A program made the position numbers and the translations under genes. Source: Kappaphycus alvarezii (lineage: Eukaryota > Rhodophyta > Florideophyceae > Gigartinales > Solieriaceae). From it: 64,000 nt of DNA. The stretch spans positions 1,240,001 through 1,304,000 of the forward strand of contig NADL03000609.1 in assembly GCA_002205965.3 (NCBI GenBank), in the 5' to 3' direction. Below, piece after piece: positions 45,852 to 57,231 of the stretch. Every line of letters starts with the position of its first letter. The first letter of the stretch is position 1. Below the pieces are notes generated by a model. The model was not told where the DNA came from. It saw only the letters and a list, made by a program, of their open reading frames with translations, and did not search any database.

Positions 45852-47372
45852 ATGAGTAGCGGAGAAGATCAAGGAGGAGGATCTATGAAGATCGAAAAGC
45901 TCACGGATACCAATTTCTACGTGTGGAAACAGAAGATTCAGCTCCTGTTGGCCCTTCGCGATGTGGAACAGTATATTACTGATGGCACCGTTCCTGAAGA
46001 TGAACAGTCTTCCACTTACAAGGCATGGAAGCAAGGGGATCGAAAGGCCCGGGCCATCATCGGCCTGTCACTGTCCGATGATCACCTGGATCATGTGAGA
46101 GATGCTGTCACAGCCAAAGAAATGTGGGACGCCATCTTGGAAGTTTTTGAGCGCCACACATTACTAAATAAGCTGGCGGCCCGGAAAGACTTCTACACGG
46201 TCACCATGCTAGACAATGAGAACGTTTTGCCGTACATAGGACGTGTGCGACACCTAGCAGCTCGCTTAAAGTCAATGGGAGTCATCATTGATGACAAGGA
46301 AATGGCTATGGCAGTTCTCAATGGTCTTCCGCAGAGGTTTCAAAATCTCATTGTAGCGCTTGACGCTCTTGGATCCGAAGATAAAACGTTCGGAGTAGAA
46401 TATGTAAAAAGTCGCCTGCTCCAAGAGGAGCAACGTGCATCGATGAAGCTTACTAGAAGACAGAATCCGCCAAGTTCTGCTCTTATTGGGCAGATCCCTG
46501 AGGCAAGGCGTGTTTCGACTTTGACATGCACCAACTGTGGTCACAATGGACACTCCGCTGCCCGCTGCTGGGGAAAGGACATCAACGGAAGGCGACCACC
46601 GCCACCTGACCGGTTCCTACGTAGACAGTCCCAGAAGCCTACTGCGATGATTGCTCAAGAGCAAGAAGATCTGGAAATTAATGAAGTCGAGTACATGTGT
46701 CTGATGAACAATGTAGATAACTCTGGTATCAATATAACGTCAAACACTTGGCTTATCGACTCTGGATGCTCCGCGCACATGACATTTGACAAGAGACTGT
46801 TCTCCGACTACAGGGAGGTCTCAAACAGCCGCGTAGAAATGGGAACAAAAGCGTGTGCAGTAGTAGCTGGAGTCGGGACCGTCCCCATTACGCTTGTAGT
46901 GAACGGAGTTCAAAAGTAATGCAAGCTCACCAATGTGCTGCACGTTCCAAGCTTTGCTTTTTCCCTAATTTCTGTACGTAAGATGGTCGATAATGGATTT
47001 GACGTTGAGTTCGTTCGTGACAAGTGCACTGTGAAGAGGAGTGACTGCATCGTGGCTCCTGCCACAAGTCGAGGAGAGCTGTACGTGCTTGACACATGTA
47101 ACAAGGTTCATTCGGCGCACAAAGCCTCTTTGAAGACATGGCATGAAAGATTTGCCCACGTTCACACTCAAGGAATATTGTCCATGGCTCGTAAGAACGC
47201 GGTAAGTGGACTTCATATCTCCTCTCCAGATATAACAAGAGACGCTAGCTCATCTTCTGACTGTGAATCTGTGACATGTGATGCGTGTGTGTTAGGAAAA
47301 GCAACTCGTGCTGTGATTCCTAAACAGCGCTCTGGAGGCAGGGCCAAACATTTTCTAGACTTGGTCCATTCT
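45852..47372 (+). pseudogene. CopA gag-protease-pre-integrase, truncated
   Basis: From ATG at 45852 (MSSGEDQGGGSMKIEKLTDT) the frame covers gag (NFYVWKQKIQLLLALRDVEQ; LLNKLAARKDFYTVTMLDNE), the knuckle CTNCGHNGHSAARC and the protease site WLIDSGCSAHMTFDKRLF. A TAA at 46917 follows VVNGVQK, where the copy at 36.9 kb has TCA, so a single base causes the stop. The same frame resumes with CKLTNVLHVPSFAFSLISVR and the pre-integrase zinc region (WHERFAHV ... CDACVLGKATR). It ends at HFLDLVHSE, where a duplicated segment cuts in. The rest of integrase, RT and the 3' LTR are lost. Otherwise this copy is well preserved and probably young. Confidence 0.92.
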
Positions 47373-48871
47373 GAGGCATCTCGGCTGGGGTAGGCTATAG
47401 GATCAACAAAGATAGTACTGCAAATGTAGATTTTGCTACTTTCATTTTGCTTTCACGAAGCCGAAATGAGTACCGGCAAACAGTATATAGTTGTAGTCTA
47501 ATAGCTCACCCAAGTAAAGAAGAGGCGCGGACTTGCCTTTGATTTCAACACCAACCTCACCCTTGCCGTTCTATCTCCTTTCTGTTTCTTTTATCCATCT
47601 ACACTCTTTCCCTACTTCCCTTTTCATTCTCTCTCCTAGCGCTCGGCAAGGTAGTTCTTGAATGCAGTGGACATATATTCTCCCCCTCGATCTGAACGAA
47701 GAATGCCAATGCGACGCCCAGTATGGGCTTCGCTACGAGCTTGGAACAGTTTATATTTATCAAAGACCTCTGACTTTCGTTGCATCATGTAGACGGTAAC
47801 CCAGGAAGAGTGATCGACCGTGAAGGCCACAAAGTAGCGTGCCCCTCCAACAGAAGAAACCTCCATAGGTCCACACACTTCACTGGGAACAAGGTCTAAC
47901 ATCGCTTCAGCTCTACCATGAAGATGAGTTGCGATGGGGAAGGCTGGTGGGAGAGAGGATGAAGCTGCGGGCTTGGCTACCCAGAATTAACTCGGTACTC
48001 TAAAATTCTGACCTTAAGTACAACCTGCAACTACTCTCTAACTCACTGCGTCCATTAACAAAAACATAGAAACTGAACCATTTGGACAGATTGAAACATA
48101 TTGGCCCAGTAATAACGTTCAATTGGGGCATTTTTAAAACTGCTTCCAAAGTTGTCAAATTCGTGTAAGACAGTTTGGCCCAATACACACATCAATACAG
48201 CACCTTATTTTGTAAACTCATCCAAATCGAATTCTTTTGTGCCAAAATAACGGACTCAACCCGTCATACGTATTATGGAATCACACAACTGATTTTGGAT
48301 GCAGCCGGCAAACCATAATCATAATCAGAAACCTCATACGTGTTATAGAATCACATAGCTGATTTTGGATGCAGCGGGCAAACCTTAATCATAATCAGAA
48401 ACCTCATACGTTTTATAGAATCACATAACTGATTTTGGATGCAGCCGGCAAACCGTAATCATAATCAGAAACCTCATACGTGTTATAGAATCACATAACT
48501 GATTTTGGATGCAGCGGGCAAACCTTAATCATAATCAGAAACCTCATACGTATTATAGAATCACATAACTGATTTTGGATGCAGCGGGCAAACCTTAATC
48601 ATAATCAGAAACCTCATACGTATTATAGAATCACATAACTGATTTTGGATGCAGCCGGCAAACCTTAATCATAATCAGAAACTTCATACGTATGGTAGAA
48701 TCACATAACTGATTTCGGATGCAGCCGGACTAACCATAATCATAACTAGAAACCTCATACGTATTATAGAATCACAAAACTGATTTTGGATGCAGCCGGT
48801 GGATACAGCAGGCATTCTACTGTACCTGGAGAGACCGGAGCGGTGTAGCCATGATAGTATTTTCATAACCA
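47372..48871. repeat. 1.5 kb segmental duplication of 38175-39674
   Basis: Every landmark matches 38175-39674 at a constant offset of 9,197 bases: the R1 3' end, the CopB integrase fragment (47636-47902 minus), the start of LTR-1 at 47919 and the whole eight-unit minisatellite. Text comparison shows no difference in the blocks I checked. The copied block starts and ends in the middle of known elements, so it was copied as DNA rather than transposed. The left junction shares attctga with the CopA integrase it interrupts. Confidence 0.9.
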
Positions 48872-48872
48872 G

Positions 48873-49680
48873 GATCCCACAGTTTGTAAGCTTTGCTGGC
48901 TTCCGCATATCCAAGCATAATTGCTTCCCGTGCTCGGTTGTCAAGCTTACTCAATTGACTTGCCGGGACGGTGTACCAACATTTGCTTCCGAACGTACGA
49001 AGGTGCGACAAATTGGGCTTGCGACCGTACCATATATGATGCGGGGTCGTGTGGCTTGGAAGTGCGCGAGTTATAACTCTGTTTCGGATGTATACAGCAG
49101 TCGCCAGAGCTTCGGCCCAGAACTGTTTTGGCAGACTCTTTGCATGTAGCATGGACCGAACCAGATCCATCAGTGTTCGGTTCAGCCGCTCTGAAACACC
49201 ATTCTGTTCAGGTGACTCCACTGCACTAAGCTTATGTTTTGTGCCGCGCTCGGCAAGGTAGTCCTTGAATGCAGTGGACATATATTCTCCCCCTCGATCT
49301 GAACGAAGAATGCCAATGCGACGCCCAGTATGGGCTCCGCTACGAGCTTGGAACAGTTTATATTTATCAAAGACCTCTGACTTTCGCTGCATCATGTAGA
49401 CGGTAACCCAGGAAGAGTGATCGTCCGTGAAGGCCACAAAGTAGCGTGCCCCTCCAACAGAAGAAACCTACATAGGTCCACACACGTCACTGTGAACAAG
49501 GTCTAACATCGCTTCAGCTCTACCAGTCGTGCGTTTCTTCGGCACTGCAGAACGATGAGCCTTTCTATGAACGCATGAGGTGCATATTTCGGATGTATTC
49601 GAGCCACTGGTCTGAACGCCGTCCACAACATTGTTCCTTACCATAGATGCAATGCCCTGCTTGCTTACATGGGCCATTCT
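48873..49680 (-). pseudogene. CopB pre-integrase and integrase
   Basis: Minus from 49680: MAHVSKQGIASMVRNNVVDG, the Cys pair CTSCVHRKAHR, then HSDVCGPM and a TAG at 49468 where the sister copy has GAG (GPMEVSS). After that FVAFTDDHSSWVTVYMMQRK, GILRSDRGGEYMSTAFKDYL, the catalytic glutamate region SPEQNGVSERLNRTLMDLVR, and the integrase C-terminus (RTFGSKCWYTVPASQLSKLD, EASKAYKLWDP) end at the duplication junction. Together with 42854-43629 this is one CopB element split by the CopA insertion. Confidence 0.9.
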
Positions 49681-49856
49681 AATGGGAATCGGAGAGGGTA
49701 AAGGACTTTGCTGGACGGATGAAGTTGCGGGCTTGGCTACCCAGAATTTACTCGGAACTCAAAAATCCTGGCCTTAAATACAACCTACAACTACTTTCTA
49801 ACTCACTGCGTCCATTAACAGAATCCCACAAACTATTACCGTTTGAGCGGATTATT
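49681..49856 (-). mobile_element. LTR-1 3' end fragment
   Basis: Plus reads TAATGGGAATCGGAGAGGG at the boundary with CopB. This is the reverse of the CCCATTA terminus seen at 44932, followed by ggacggatgaagttgcggg. It breaks off at 49856 into R1 sequence. No primer site follows, so it inserted into the CopB pre-integrase as an independent LTR. Confidence 0.8.
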
Positions 49857-50273
49857 GTAACGTGTAAAATGGGCCAAATCGAAAGTTGCCTGGGACGAAA
49901 GCCCTTTTTCGGGCAGCTCAAAATCACGGCGCATTTTCCCATTTTTCAAACCACTTGGTACTCTGCCCTCTGATTGGCTGCTAGATACGCCTCCATACCA
50001 CTCACATCGCTCCAAGTGGTGATATCTGAGCTGATCATTGTGGAGCATTCTGACACTTGGCATCTTATGGTTGGTTGATGGTTTGTCTCTATTCTAGGCT
50101 CAAAGTACTGTACCCAATGTGTCATACGTGTACTGTCTCCTATGTGGCATACGTGTACTTTCTCCTCTTTGTCGTACGTGTACAGTATTATATGTGTCGT
50201 ACGTGTACAAGAATCACTCTTGCACAAGTATGCAGCCAAAGTATGTTGATGCAGCCACGTTGCTTTTACAGCA
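49857..50273 (+). mobile_element. R1 repeat, copy 3, left part
   Basis: Begins inside R1 (cgtgtaaaatgggccaaatc) and runs through the tacgtgtac cluster to gatgcagccacgttgctttt at 50273. A block of about 80 bases present in the other copies (the ggactggctgcatacagc part) is missing. It is interrupted by the LINE-type sequence and resumes at 51398. Confidence 0.75.
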
Positions 50274-51397
50274 CTTGCTCCTGGCCGCTACCGCGGCGAC
50301 CGGTCCTTCCTCCTCCGTCAAGCTGGGCCTTCTCTACGCCGTTTCGCCCTCTCCATCCCCGGGATAGTCGACCTTTCCACCCTTGACCCTCCAACTCTAG
50401 CTGCTTTACCCACCAACACTCTAACCCTTCTCAAACGGGTGCAGCAAGAGGCGCGGGCAAGAGTATACTGGCACGACGACTCCTGGGCGAATGCCCCAAA
50501 CCCGACCGCACACAGCGACGCAGACATTCGACATCGCATCCGTGGCTTAGCGTTCCGCCGCAGCCCCGCTGCGGCGTTTCTCTTCGCTCACCCCACGGCA
50601 GCTACGAAGGTCCACACCACACACTGGCAGACCATGCTCCGCCGTCACCTCGGACTGCCAGTGTATGATGACTCCATCCCCCTCAACTGCCACCACTATG
50701 ACCACCCCTTGGACACCCTCGGGGATCACGCCGCCGACCTCTGCTGCCCTGGTTTCGGCCGTCGTCACCGCCATAACTCTCTCTGTATTGCGATTTCGAC
50801 ACACGTTCCCCGTGCCGCGGGTCTGGATACTCGGCACGAGGTTCCGTTCCTCGTTCCGGGAACTGAGCTCCGGCCCGCTGATATCCTTGTACAACCGCCC
50901 CCAACCCCGGAAGGCACAACGTTGCGCCCCATTGCCTGTGACATCACTGTCGTCTCACCGTTTAAGGCCGCAGTTCGCACCAAGGCGACCCAGGTCGCTG
51001 GAGGCGCTGCTGAACTGGCGGCCCGCGACAAGGTCACAACCCTGGAACGAAACATCGCTCGACGCCCTCAACTGGTCCATTTTCTGCGCCTTGCACGCCG
51101 AACTTCACGTTTCGACCTCTGGCGTTTGATTCCCTAGGTGCCCCTTCCCCTGAAAGTATTGCATTTATCGAGGAGTTAGTTCCGCGGATCGCGTCCAAGT
51201 GTCACTTGACAGTTCGCGTTATCCGCCGCCGTATCTACCAGCGACTGAGTTGCACCCTCTGGTCATCTATCGCTGAAGCTATCCTGTCGCGAGCCCCGAT
51301 GCGCATGGACGACGAAGCACACCCGGTTAGATCTTAACCGTATAGTTAGGACGTGCGCAGTCCCCAGTAGATGCTGAACGCATTAAAATTCTTTGGT
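50274..51397 (+). pseudogene. LINE-type fragment with C-terminal endonuclease-like domain
   Basis: A GC-rich insertion splitting R1. One frame is open from about 50274 to 51137. It reads RSFLLRQAGPSLRRFALSIP, then LRRHLGLPVYDD, a Cys/His region (NCHHYDHPLDTLGDHAADLC) with RHRHNSLCIAI, AGLDTRHEVPFLVPGTELRP, and ADILVQ...ACDITVVSPF. Cys/His residues, RHN, PADILV and D.TVVSP in this order match the tail of early-branching non-LTR retrotransposons with a restriction-like endonuclease. After frameshifts near 51060-51137 another frame gives LAFDSLGAPSPESIAFIEEL to a stop near 51337. The RT is missing, as in typical 5' truncation. Alternative: another GC-rich retroelement with the same tail. Confidence 0.6.
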
Positions 51398-51907
51398 CTT
51401 GCACGTATAGCACGTAAGGCTTAATTCACGTTGAACGGCCTGTGAGATTTACGTACTGTTACGTAACAACGTGAGACAAGCCCGTCAAAAAATGTTTTCT
51501 ACTTTTATGATATTTTAAGTTCCCGCCTTAAGTTCCCGCCTTTGGGTTCTGTTACAGGCCGAGAGATTACAGTTGCGTTGGCGGGTCACGTAAGGCATAA
51601 TTCACGGGTTGACTGTTTTAGTGTACGTTTACGTAACAGAACATGCATGGCTGGCATGCACGTAATGTTACTTACGTTTTGAATATCGGTAATTATGAAT
51701 TTCCCGCGCATGCAAATCAGGGATTCTGAGGCATCTCGGCTGGGGTAGGCTATAGGATCAACAAAGATAGTACTGCAAATGTAGATTTTGCTACTTTCAT
51801 TTTGCTTTCTCGAAGCCGAAGTGAGTAACGGCAAACAGTATATAGTTGCAGTCTAATAGCTCATGCAAGTAAAAAAGAGGGCGGACTTGCCTTTGATTTC
51901 AATACCA
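51398..51907 (+). mobile_element. R1 repeat, copy 3, right part
   Basis: Resumes with cacgtaaggcttaattcacg, the sequence that directly follows in copies 1 and 2, and continues through cttacgttttga and agatagtactgcaaatgtag. It stops at 51907 where LTR-1 begins, losing the CT-rich end. Confidence 0.75.
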
Positions 51908-52852
51908 TGTTGTTGATTTGGCAAGACGATCACATGACCCCACATCGGTGCCAAACCTCATGAGAGGCATGAGGCATGTTCCAGGTGTACACATGCACAC
52001 GTCTTGAATGAAGGGTGGCCCTAAGGCATTCCGGAAGATATCCAAAGTTCCCAGGGACGAAAGTACGATTTTGAGAGGTCAGCGATTTAGAGGGCAAAAT
52101 GTTGTTTATGGGGTGATTTTACGTAGGGTAGGGTACTATAAGTGGATGAGGAGTATACTGTATGAGAGATATGCTGAGGAAAGCTATGTACACGTGTACG
52201 TGGTGGCAGTTGTTTATGTGATGTACACGTGGTACAGCTAAGAGTAGAAACCTTTTGTGCAGTGGTGTACACGTATTGTACTAGTGCCAAATGAGGAACT
52301 GTACTTCGAACTGTACATCGTAATATACCAAGTACTGTAATTCCTACTGTACTTGATTTTGTACAGTAGGAATCAATTATGGCAATACTTTCATGACTCC
52401 TAGAAAGAGGTATTTGATTTTATATTATGTATGAGGATTCTAGTTATGATTATGGGTTTTATCCAGCTGCATCCAAAAAAATCAGTTATGTGATTCCATC
52501 ATACGTATGTGGTGTCTAGTTATGCTATTGGTTTCTACAACTCCATCCAAAAATCAGTTATGTGATTTCATCATACGTATGTGGTTTCTAGTTATGATTT
52601 TGGTTTTTACATCTGCATCCAAAAATCAGTTATGTGATTCCATCATACGTATGTGGTTTCTAGTTATGATATTGGTTTTTACATCTGCATTAAAAAATCA
52701 GTTATGTGATTCCATCATACGTATGTGGTTTCTAGTTATAATATTAGTTTGTACAACTGCATCCAAAAATCAGTTATGTGATTCCATCATACGTATGTGG
52801 TTTCTAGTTATAATATTAGTTTGTACAACTGTATCCAAAGATCAGTTATTTG
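51908..52852 (+). mobile_element. LTR-1 copy, 5' two thirds
   Basis: Begins TGTTGTTGATTTGGCAAG, identical to the LTR start at 43630, and is closely similar to that copy throughout. It ends inside the minisatellite at 52852, where LTR-3 of CopC begins, so CopC inserted into or recombined with this array. Confidence 0.85.
52465..52850 (+). repeat. LTR-1 minisatellite, six units of 72-74 bp
   Basis: Cores lie at 52469, 52543, 52615, 52687, 52759 and 52831. Units share atcagttatgtgattccatc and acgtatgtggtttctagtta. The array runs directly into LTR-3. The open frame through it is a repeat by-product. Confidence 0.95.
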
Positions 52853-53292
52853 TGATGGACAAGGAGAAGGGCGAGAGCGCGAGCGGACGAGAGAGAGAGA
52901 GAGAAGAGGAAAAGAGAGCGAGTGGAGAGAGAGAGAGAGCAAGAGGACAGAGAGAGAGAAAGTGAGCGACCAAGGAGAAGAGTTGAGGGAAGGGAAAGTG
53001 GTGAGAGACTTTACTTCGACAAAGAGTGGGCTGAGACCATGGCTTATATAGACTTCATGGCGAGTCGCTTGATGCTTCGGCACGACTTGTGAAAGTTTCC
53101 AGAAGCCATGTAGACGACGGTGAAAGAATAACCCTAAACCTATCTGAGCTGATCAAAAAAAGATCAGCTCAAGCTCACAGCACAGTACAGTGCATAAACG
53201 TAACGGTCAAGATCTAGGTTGATCAGTAAAGTACAGTAAAGTACAGTAGCTGTCCCCGAATACGTTGTCAGTAAGCTGTAATTGTACCAACA
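52853..53292 (-). mobile_element. LTR-3 of CopC, outer tandem copy
   Basis: On minus it runs from TGTTGGTACAATTACAGC at 53292 to ...CTCCTTGTCCATCA at 52853. It contains a TATA-like box (ctatataagcc, minus), an inverted repeat (53146-53170), and a GA-rich tract (CT-rich in sense). It is separated from the inner copy by nine bases. Confidence 0.9.
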
Positions 53293-53301
53293 CGCCCCCT
53301 C

Positions 53302-53740
53302 TGATGGACAAGGAGAAGGGATAGACCGCGAGCGGACGAGAGCGAGAGAGAGAAGAGGGAGAGAGAGCGAGTGGAGAAAGAGAGAGCAAGAGGAGAGAGA
53401 GAGAGAGAAAGTGAGCGACCAAGGAGAAGAGTTGAGAGAAGGGAAAGTGGTGAGAGACTTTATTTCGACAAAGAGTGGGCTGAGACCATGGTTTATATAG
53501 ACTTCAGGGCGAGTCGCTTGATGCTTCGGCACGACCTGTGGAAGTTTCCAGAAGCCATGTAGACGACGGTGAAAGAATAACCCTAAACCTATCTGAGCTG
53601 ATCTAAAAAAGATCAGCTCAAGCTCACAGCACAGTACAGTGCATAAACGTAACGGTCAAGATCTAGGTTGATCAGTAAAATATGTAAAGTACAGTAGCTG
53701 TCCCCGCATACATTGTCAGTAAGCTGTAATTGTACCAACA
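53302..53740 (-). mobile_element. LTR-3 of CopC, 3' LTR
   Basis: 439 bases with the same TGTTGG...CATCA ends, directly downstream of the CopC polypurine tract. The same nine-base sequence that ends the polypurine tract (GAGGGGGCG on minus) also lies between the two LTRs (53293-53301). Confidence 0.9.
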
Positions 53741-53757
53741 CGCCCCCTCAAACTAGA
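53741..53757 (-). promoter_or_regulatory. CopC polypurine tract
   Basis: Minus reads CTAGTTTGAGGGGGCG next to the LTR start TGTTGG. The G-run is in the right position and strand to prime plus-strand DNA. Confidence 0.7.
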
Positions 53758-53792
53758 ATTGACCATGATAACGCCCCCGCGGCCTAAAACAA

Positions 53793-56700
53793 TCAAACAT
53801 TACTTTGATGTGAACAAACAATGCCCAACTCATTCCGAAATCTTTCAAATTTCACTCGAAGCAAAGGTTTTGTCAGAATGTCAGAGATTTGGTCTTCGGT
53901 TCGGCAATGTGACAAATGGACCTGATTGGCTGCCACTGCCTCACGAACAAAGTGGTATCGAATATCAATATGTTTGTTGCGCTCGTTAATGGACTGGTTT
54001 TTGGCAGAGCTGATAGATCCTGAGTTATCGACCAAGATTGAAATCGGAGTTGGATGATTTGAGCCCAGTATTTCAGACAAGACGTTAGACAACCATATTG
54101 CCTCCTTGGACGCAGTGCAAATGGAAATGTACTCTGCTTCACACGAAGACAGCGCAACACATCCTTGCTTCTTCGATCGCCACGAAATAGGACCTCCGGA
54201 CATCATGAAAACATAGCTTTCCGTCGACTTGCGAGTTGTGCGACAGCCGGCCCAATCAGAATCGCTGTAACCGATGATAGTTGGAGCAGAAGAGGGACTG
54301 TAATAGATTCCGAGGTCGCTGTACCCTTGAGATAACGATAAACTCGTTTTACGGCTTTCCAATGGCTTTCCAGAGGCTTCTCGCAGTGTTGTGAAAGTTT
54401 ACTCACAGCAAAACCAATGTCCGGGCGAGTACATACCATTAAATACATGAGACTTCCGATTGCTGAGCGATACGGTATCGATGGAGAAAGATCAGCTTCT
54501 GAGTTGTTGTCCGAGACCCCGTTTGAAAGAACCATAGGGGTATCAACAGGCTTCGCGGTGGCCATGTTGAATCTTTCAAGTATTTTCTCAGTGTAAGATT
54601 TCTGAGAGAGATGTAACGTCCTTGTTGATCGGTTGCGAGTAACTTGGATTCCAAGAAACTCTTTGACAGGCCCCAGATCCTTCATCTTGAATCGACTCTT
54701 CAACTCAGTCTTGATGTTTTCCAGAGTTACTCGATCGTTTCAAGCAATAGGAAGGTCATCCACGTACAGAATAATTATGGAAATCGAAGAGCCCTGTCGA
54801 GAGACATAAAGACAGGGCTCATGAGAATTACTCATATAATGAAGCTCTGCGGTTAATAGCTCATGAATCTTGGCATACCACTGACGTGGAGCCTGTTTAA
54901 GCCATACAGGGCCTTTTGAAGGCGGCATACGAGATTCGGCCTGGCTGGGTCGTGAAATCCGGACGGAACTTCCATGAATATTTCCTCTTCCAACTCCCCA
55001 TTAAGAAACGCGGTCACAACATCATCTGGTCGCATTCCAGGTCAAAGAAGTTTGTGATGCAGAGAAACAATCGTAGGGCAGAGAGAGAAACTACAGGAGC
55101 ATAGGTTTCATTATACTCGAACTGGAACTTGTCGAAATCCTTTGGCGACTATGCGGACTTTGGGACCAACGTCTGGTTTCACACGGAAGACGTACCGGCA
55201 AGGAATGACGTGCATCCCTGGCTTTCGCGGGACAAGCTCGAACGTGCCATTTTCTCGTATGGAGTCTTCTTCCTTTTTGATTCCAGGCATCCAAAAGTCG
55301 ACGTTCTCTGAAGAAGTAGCCTCCTCGTATGATGCTGGAATTCCAATAGAGACAAGAGCGGTTTCCGCAATGAGCGATACATCTTCAGACGACCCGGAGA
55401 GCCACCATCTGCCAGGCTTCTTCGCAATCGGGATGAACGACGAGGAGCAATATTAGGAGTACCCGGGCTGGATTGGACTGGGTTCGTATCCTCATTAGTG
55501 GCAAGTGATCCCTCACCTTGTTCGCTACCAGAAGGAGAGTCAATCAGCAGATCCTTGGAAGTACGATTGCTGCCGATGGGATTCGTGTTCCCTTCCATTT
55601 GGTCGTCGAGAAAGCTTGAACAGTGTTGATCTTGCGGAGAATTCGAAGATTCGTCAAATGTGACGTCCCTGGAAACAACCATTTTCTCAGCTGCAATGTC
55701 CCACAGCTTGTATCCCTTACTTTGGTTGAGTACCCCATCATTAGTGCCTCACGAGACCTGGGATCCAACTTCTTGAGATCCTTCTTAGGAATAACGTACC
55801 AACATTGCGCACCGAACACTCGACGATGGGAGATATCTGGTGGTGTTCCATTCCAAAGTTCATGAGGAGTAGTATTGTCGGGCAGGAACTGGATGTAACC
55901 CGATTTAGTACATACACAGCGGCAGAAAGCGCTTCAGCCCAGAAGTGCTTTGGAAGGGACTTGTGATGCAGCATTGATCGGACCAGATTGAGAAGGGTTC
56001 GGTTCATTCTTTCAGCTGTTCTATTTTGCTGAGGAGTATGAGCCACTGTAAGCTGATGTTGAATACCTTGTGCCTCCAGGAAGTTCTTGAATGCTGTAGA
56101 TAGATATTCGCCTCCGTTGTCCGACCGTAAAGCCTTTACCAGAAGCTGATCGTTCTCGAACGGGTTTTGGTGTCATGGAACTTGAGGACGTGAAGAGCTT
56201 CTAGAGACTGGCTGGTGTGTTTTTCTGCGAAGGCCTTGTACTTCTTGAAGCTCTAAAACCTTAGATTTGTGAGTGATAGGATAGGCGACTGTCCATTTGG
56301 AATAGTCATCAATGAAAGACACTAAGTACCGCGCTCCACCGAGAGATGGAATCTCCACAGGCCCTAAAACATCTGAGTGAACCAGTTGGAGGGGTTTCGT
56401 AGACCGCCCTTTTCTTGACTTTGGGATTGGTGCACGGTGTGATTTTCCAAGAATGCATCCCACACAAGAGTCAGGGGTCCCAGAGTTGACGTACTTAACA
56501 CCTCTGACAGCTCCATGACTAACCATCGACTTGATCTCAGAGGTATTGATGTGAGCCAGTCGCTCGTGCCATGTCTTCAGAGATGTAAGCAAGGAAACTT
56601 CCGAGTCATTAGCCTTTGATGGACTTTGACAGGTATCTAGTATATAAAGGCCTTTGACAAGAGTGCCGGTGGCCACTAGAGATCCATCGGTGTTGTCTGT

Positions 56701-57231
56701 AAGCAGAACAGCGTTGCGATTGAATTGGGAGTTAATGCCGCGATTTGCCATTTCGGATACCGAGAGCAGCTGGTATCGAAGGGTAGGAACGTGAAGTACG
56801 TTCTTTAGCAGGCATTGAACGGTATCCTTTTTATAACGGAGAGTCAGCACTACGTCACCTGTTCCCTCGATAGAGGCTGTAGAATCTGCTCCCAGATCCA
56901 GAGTTGAGTTAGCCGAGGACTCTTGGTATGAAACAAAGGCCGAGCGATCGTGCGTGACATGGGAGGTACAGCCCGAATCGATAACCCATTCATTAGCAAG
57001 GGATACAGAGCTACCAATAGTTTGTAGCGCCACATTGGCTTGGTTCAAGGGATTCGCTTCAATGTGACAATTATTTCCATCAACCGAGTGATCGGTGGTG
57101 ACATTGCTTACAACGATCTCGTTCTCATATTCCGGAGTTGCAGCGTCGCAATCAGCGACGCGATGAGTTAGGCATGGATACCAAGCAGACGAGGTCTCTG
57201 TCTTCTTCTTTCTCAAGGGAAGCTTGGGAAG
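53793..57231 (-). pseudogene. CopC pol: protease, integrase, RT, RNase H
   Basis: A nearly complete copia pol in several frames. 57216-56173 holds the protease site WVIDSGCTSHVTHDRSAF, pre-integrase WHERLAHINTSEIKSM with CVGCILGKSHR, and integrase HSDVLGPVEI and DDYSKW. A two-base loss in the KVLE segment shifts the frame; the plus copy at 61.6 kb lacks this lesion. Then come AHTPQQN, ERMNRTLLNLVRSML and the integrase tail. RT has VFRVKPDVGPKVRIVAKGFR, VVTAFLNGELEEEIFMEVPS and ILYVDDLPIA (near 54750). RNase H has YSDSDWAGCRTTRKSTESYV and the end KHIDIRYHFVREAVAANQVH, stopping at 53793. It carries at least four frameshifts. Confidence 0.92.

Noticed and set aside
49066..49261. Plus-strand ORFs opposite CopB and CopA pol (for example 49049-49261, 33985-34440, 36347-36562)
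   Set aside because: Antisense shadows of recognisable integrase and reverse transcriptase.
50665..51129. Second ORF overlapping the LINE-type frame, plus minus ORFs at 50547-51055
   Set aside because: The endonuclease-like motifs are in the 50274-51137 frame; the others are GC-rich shadows.
52797..53562. Arg/Glu/Ser-rich ORFs over GA-repeat DNA (52797-53051, 53282-53500, 59507-59692)
   Set aside because: They translate the GA/CT simple repeat of LTR-3 and occur wherever that LTR is present.
53574..53592. Telomere-like taaccctaaacc (also 29538-29590)
   Set aside because: Only one or two units, inside an LTR or isolated; no array.
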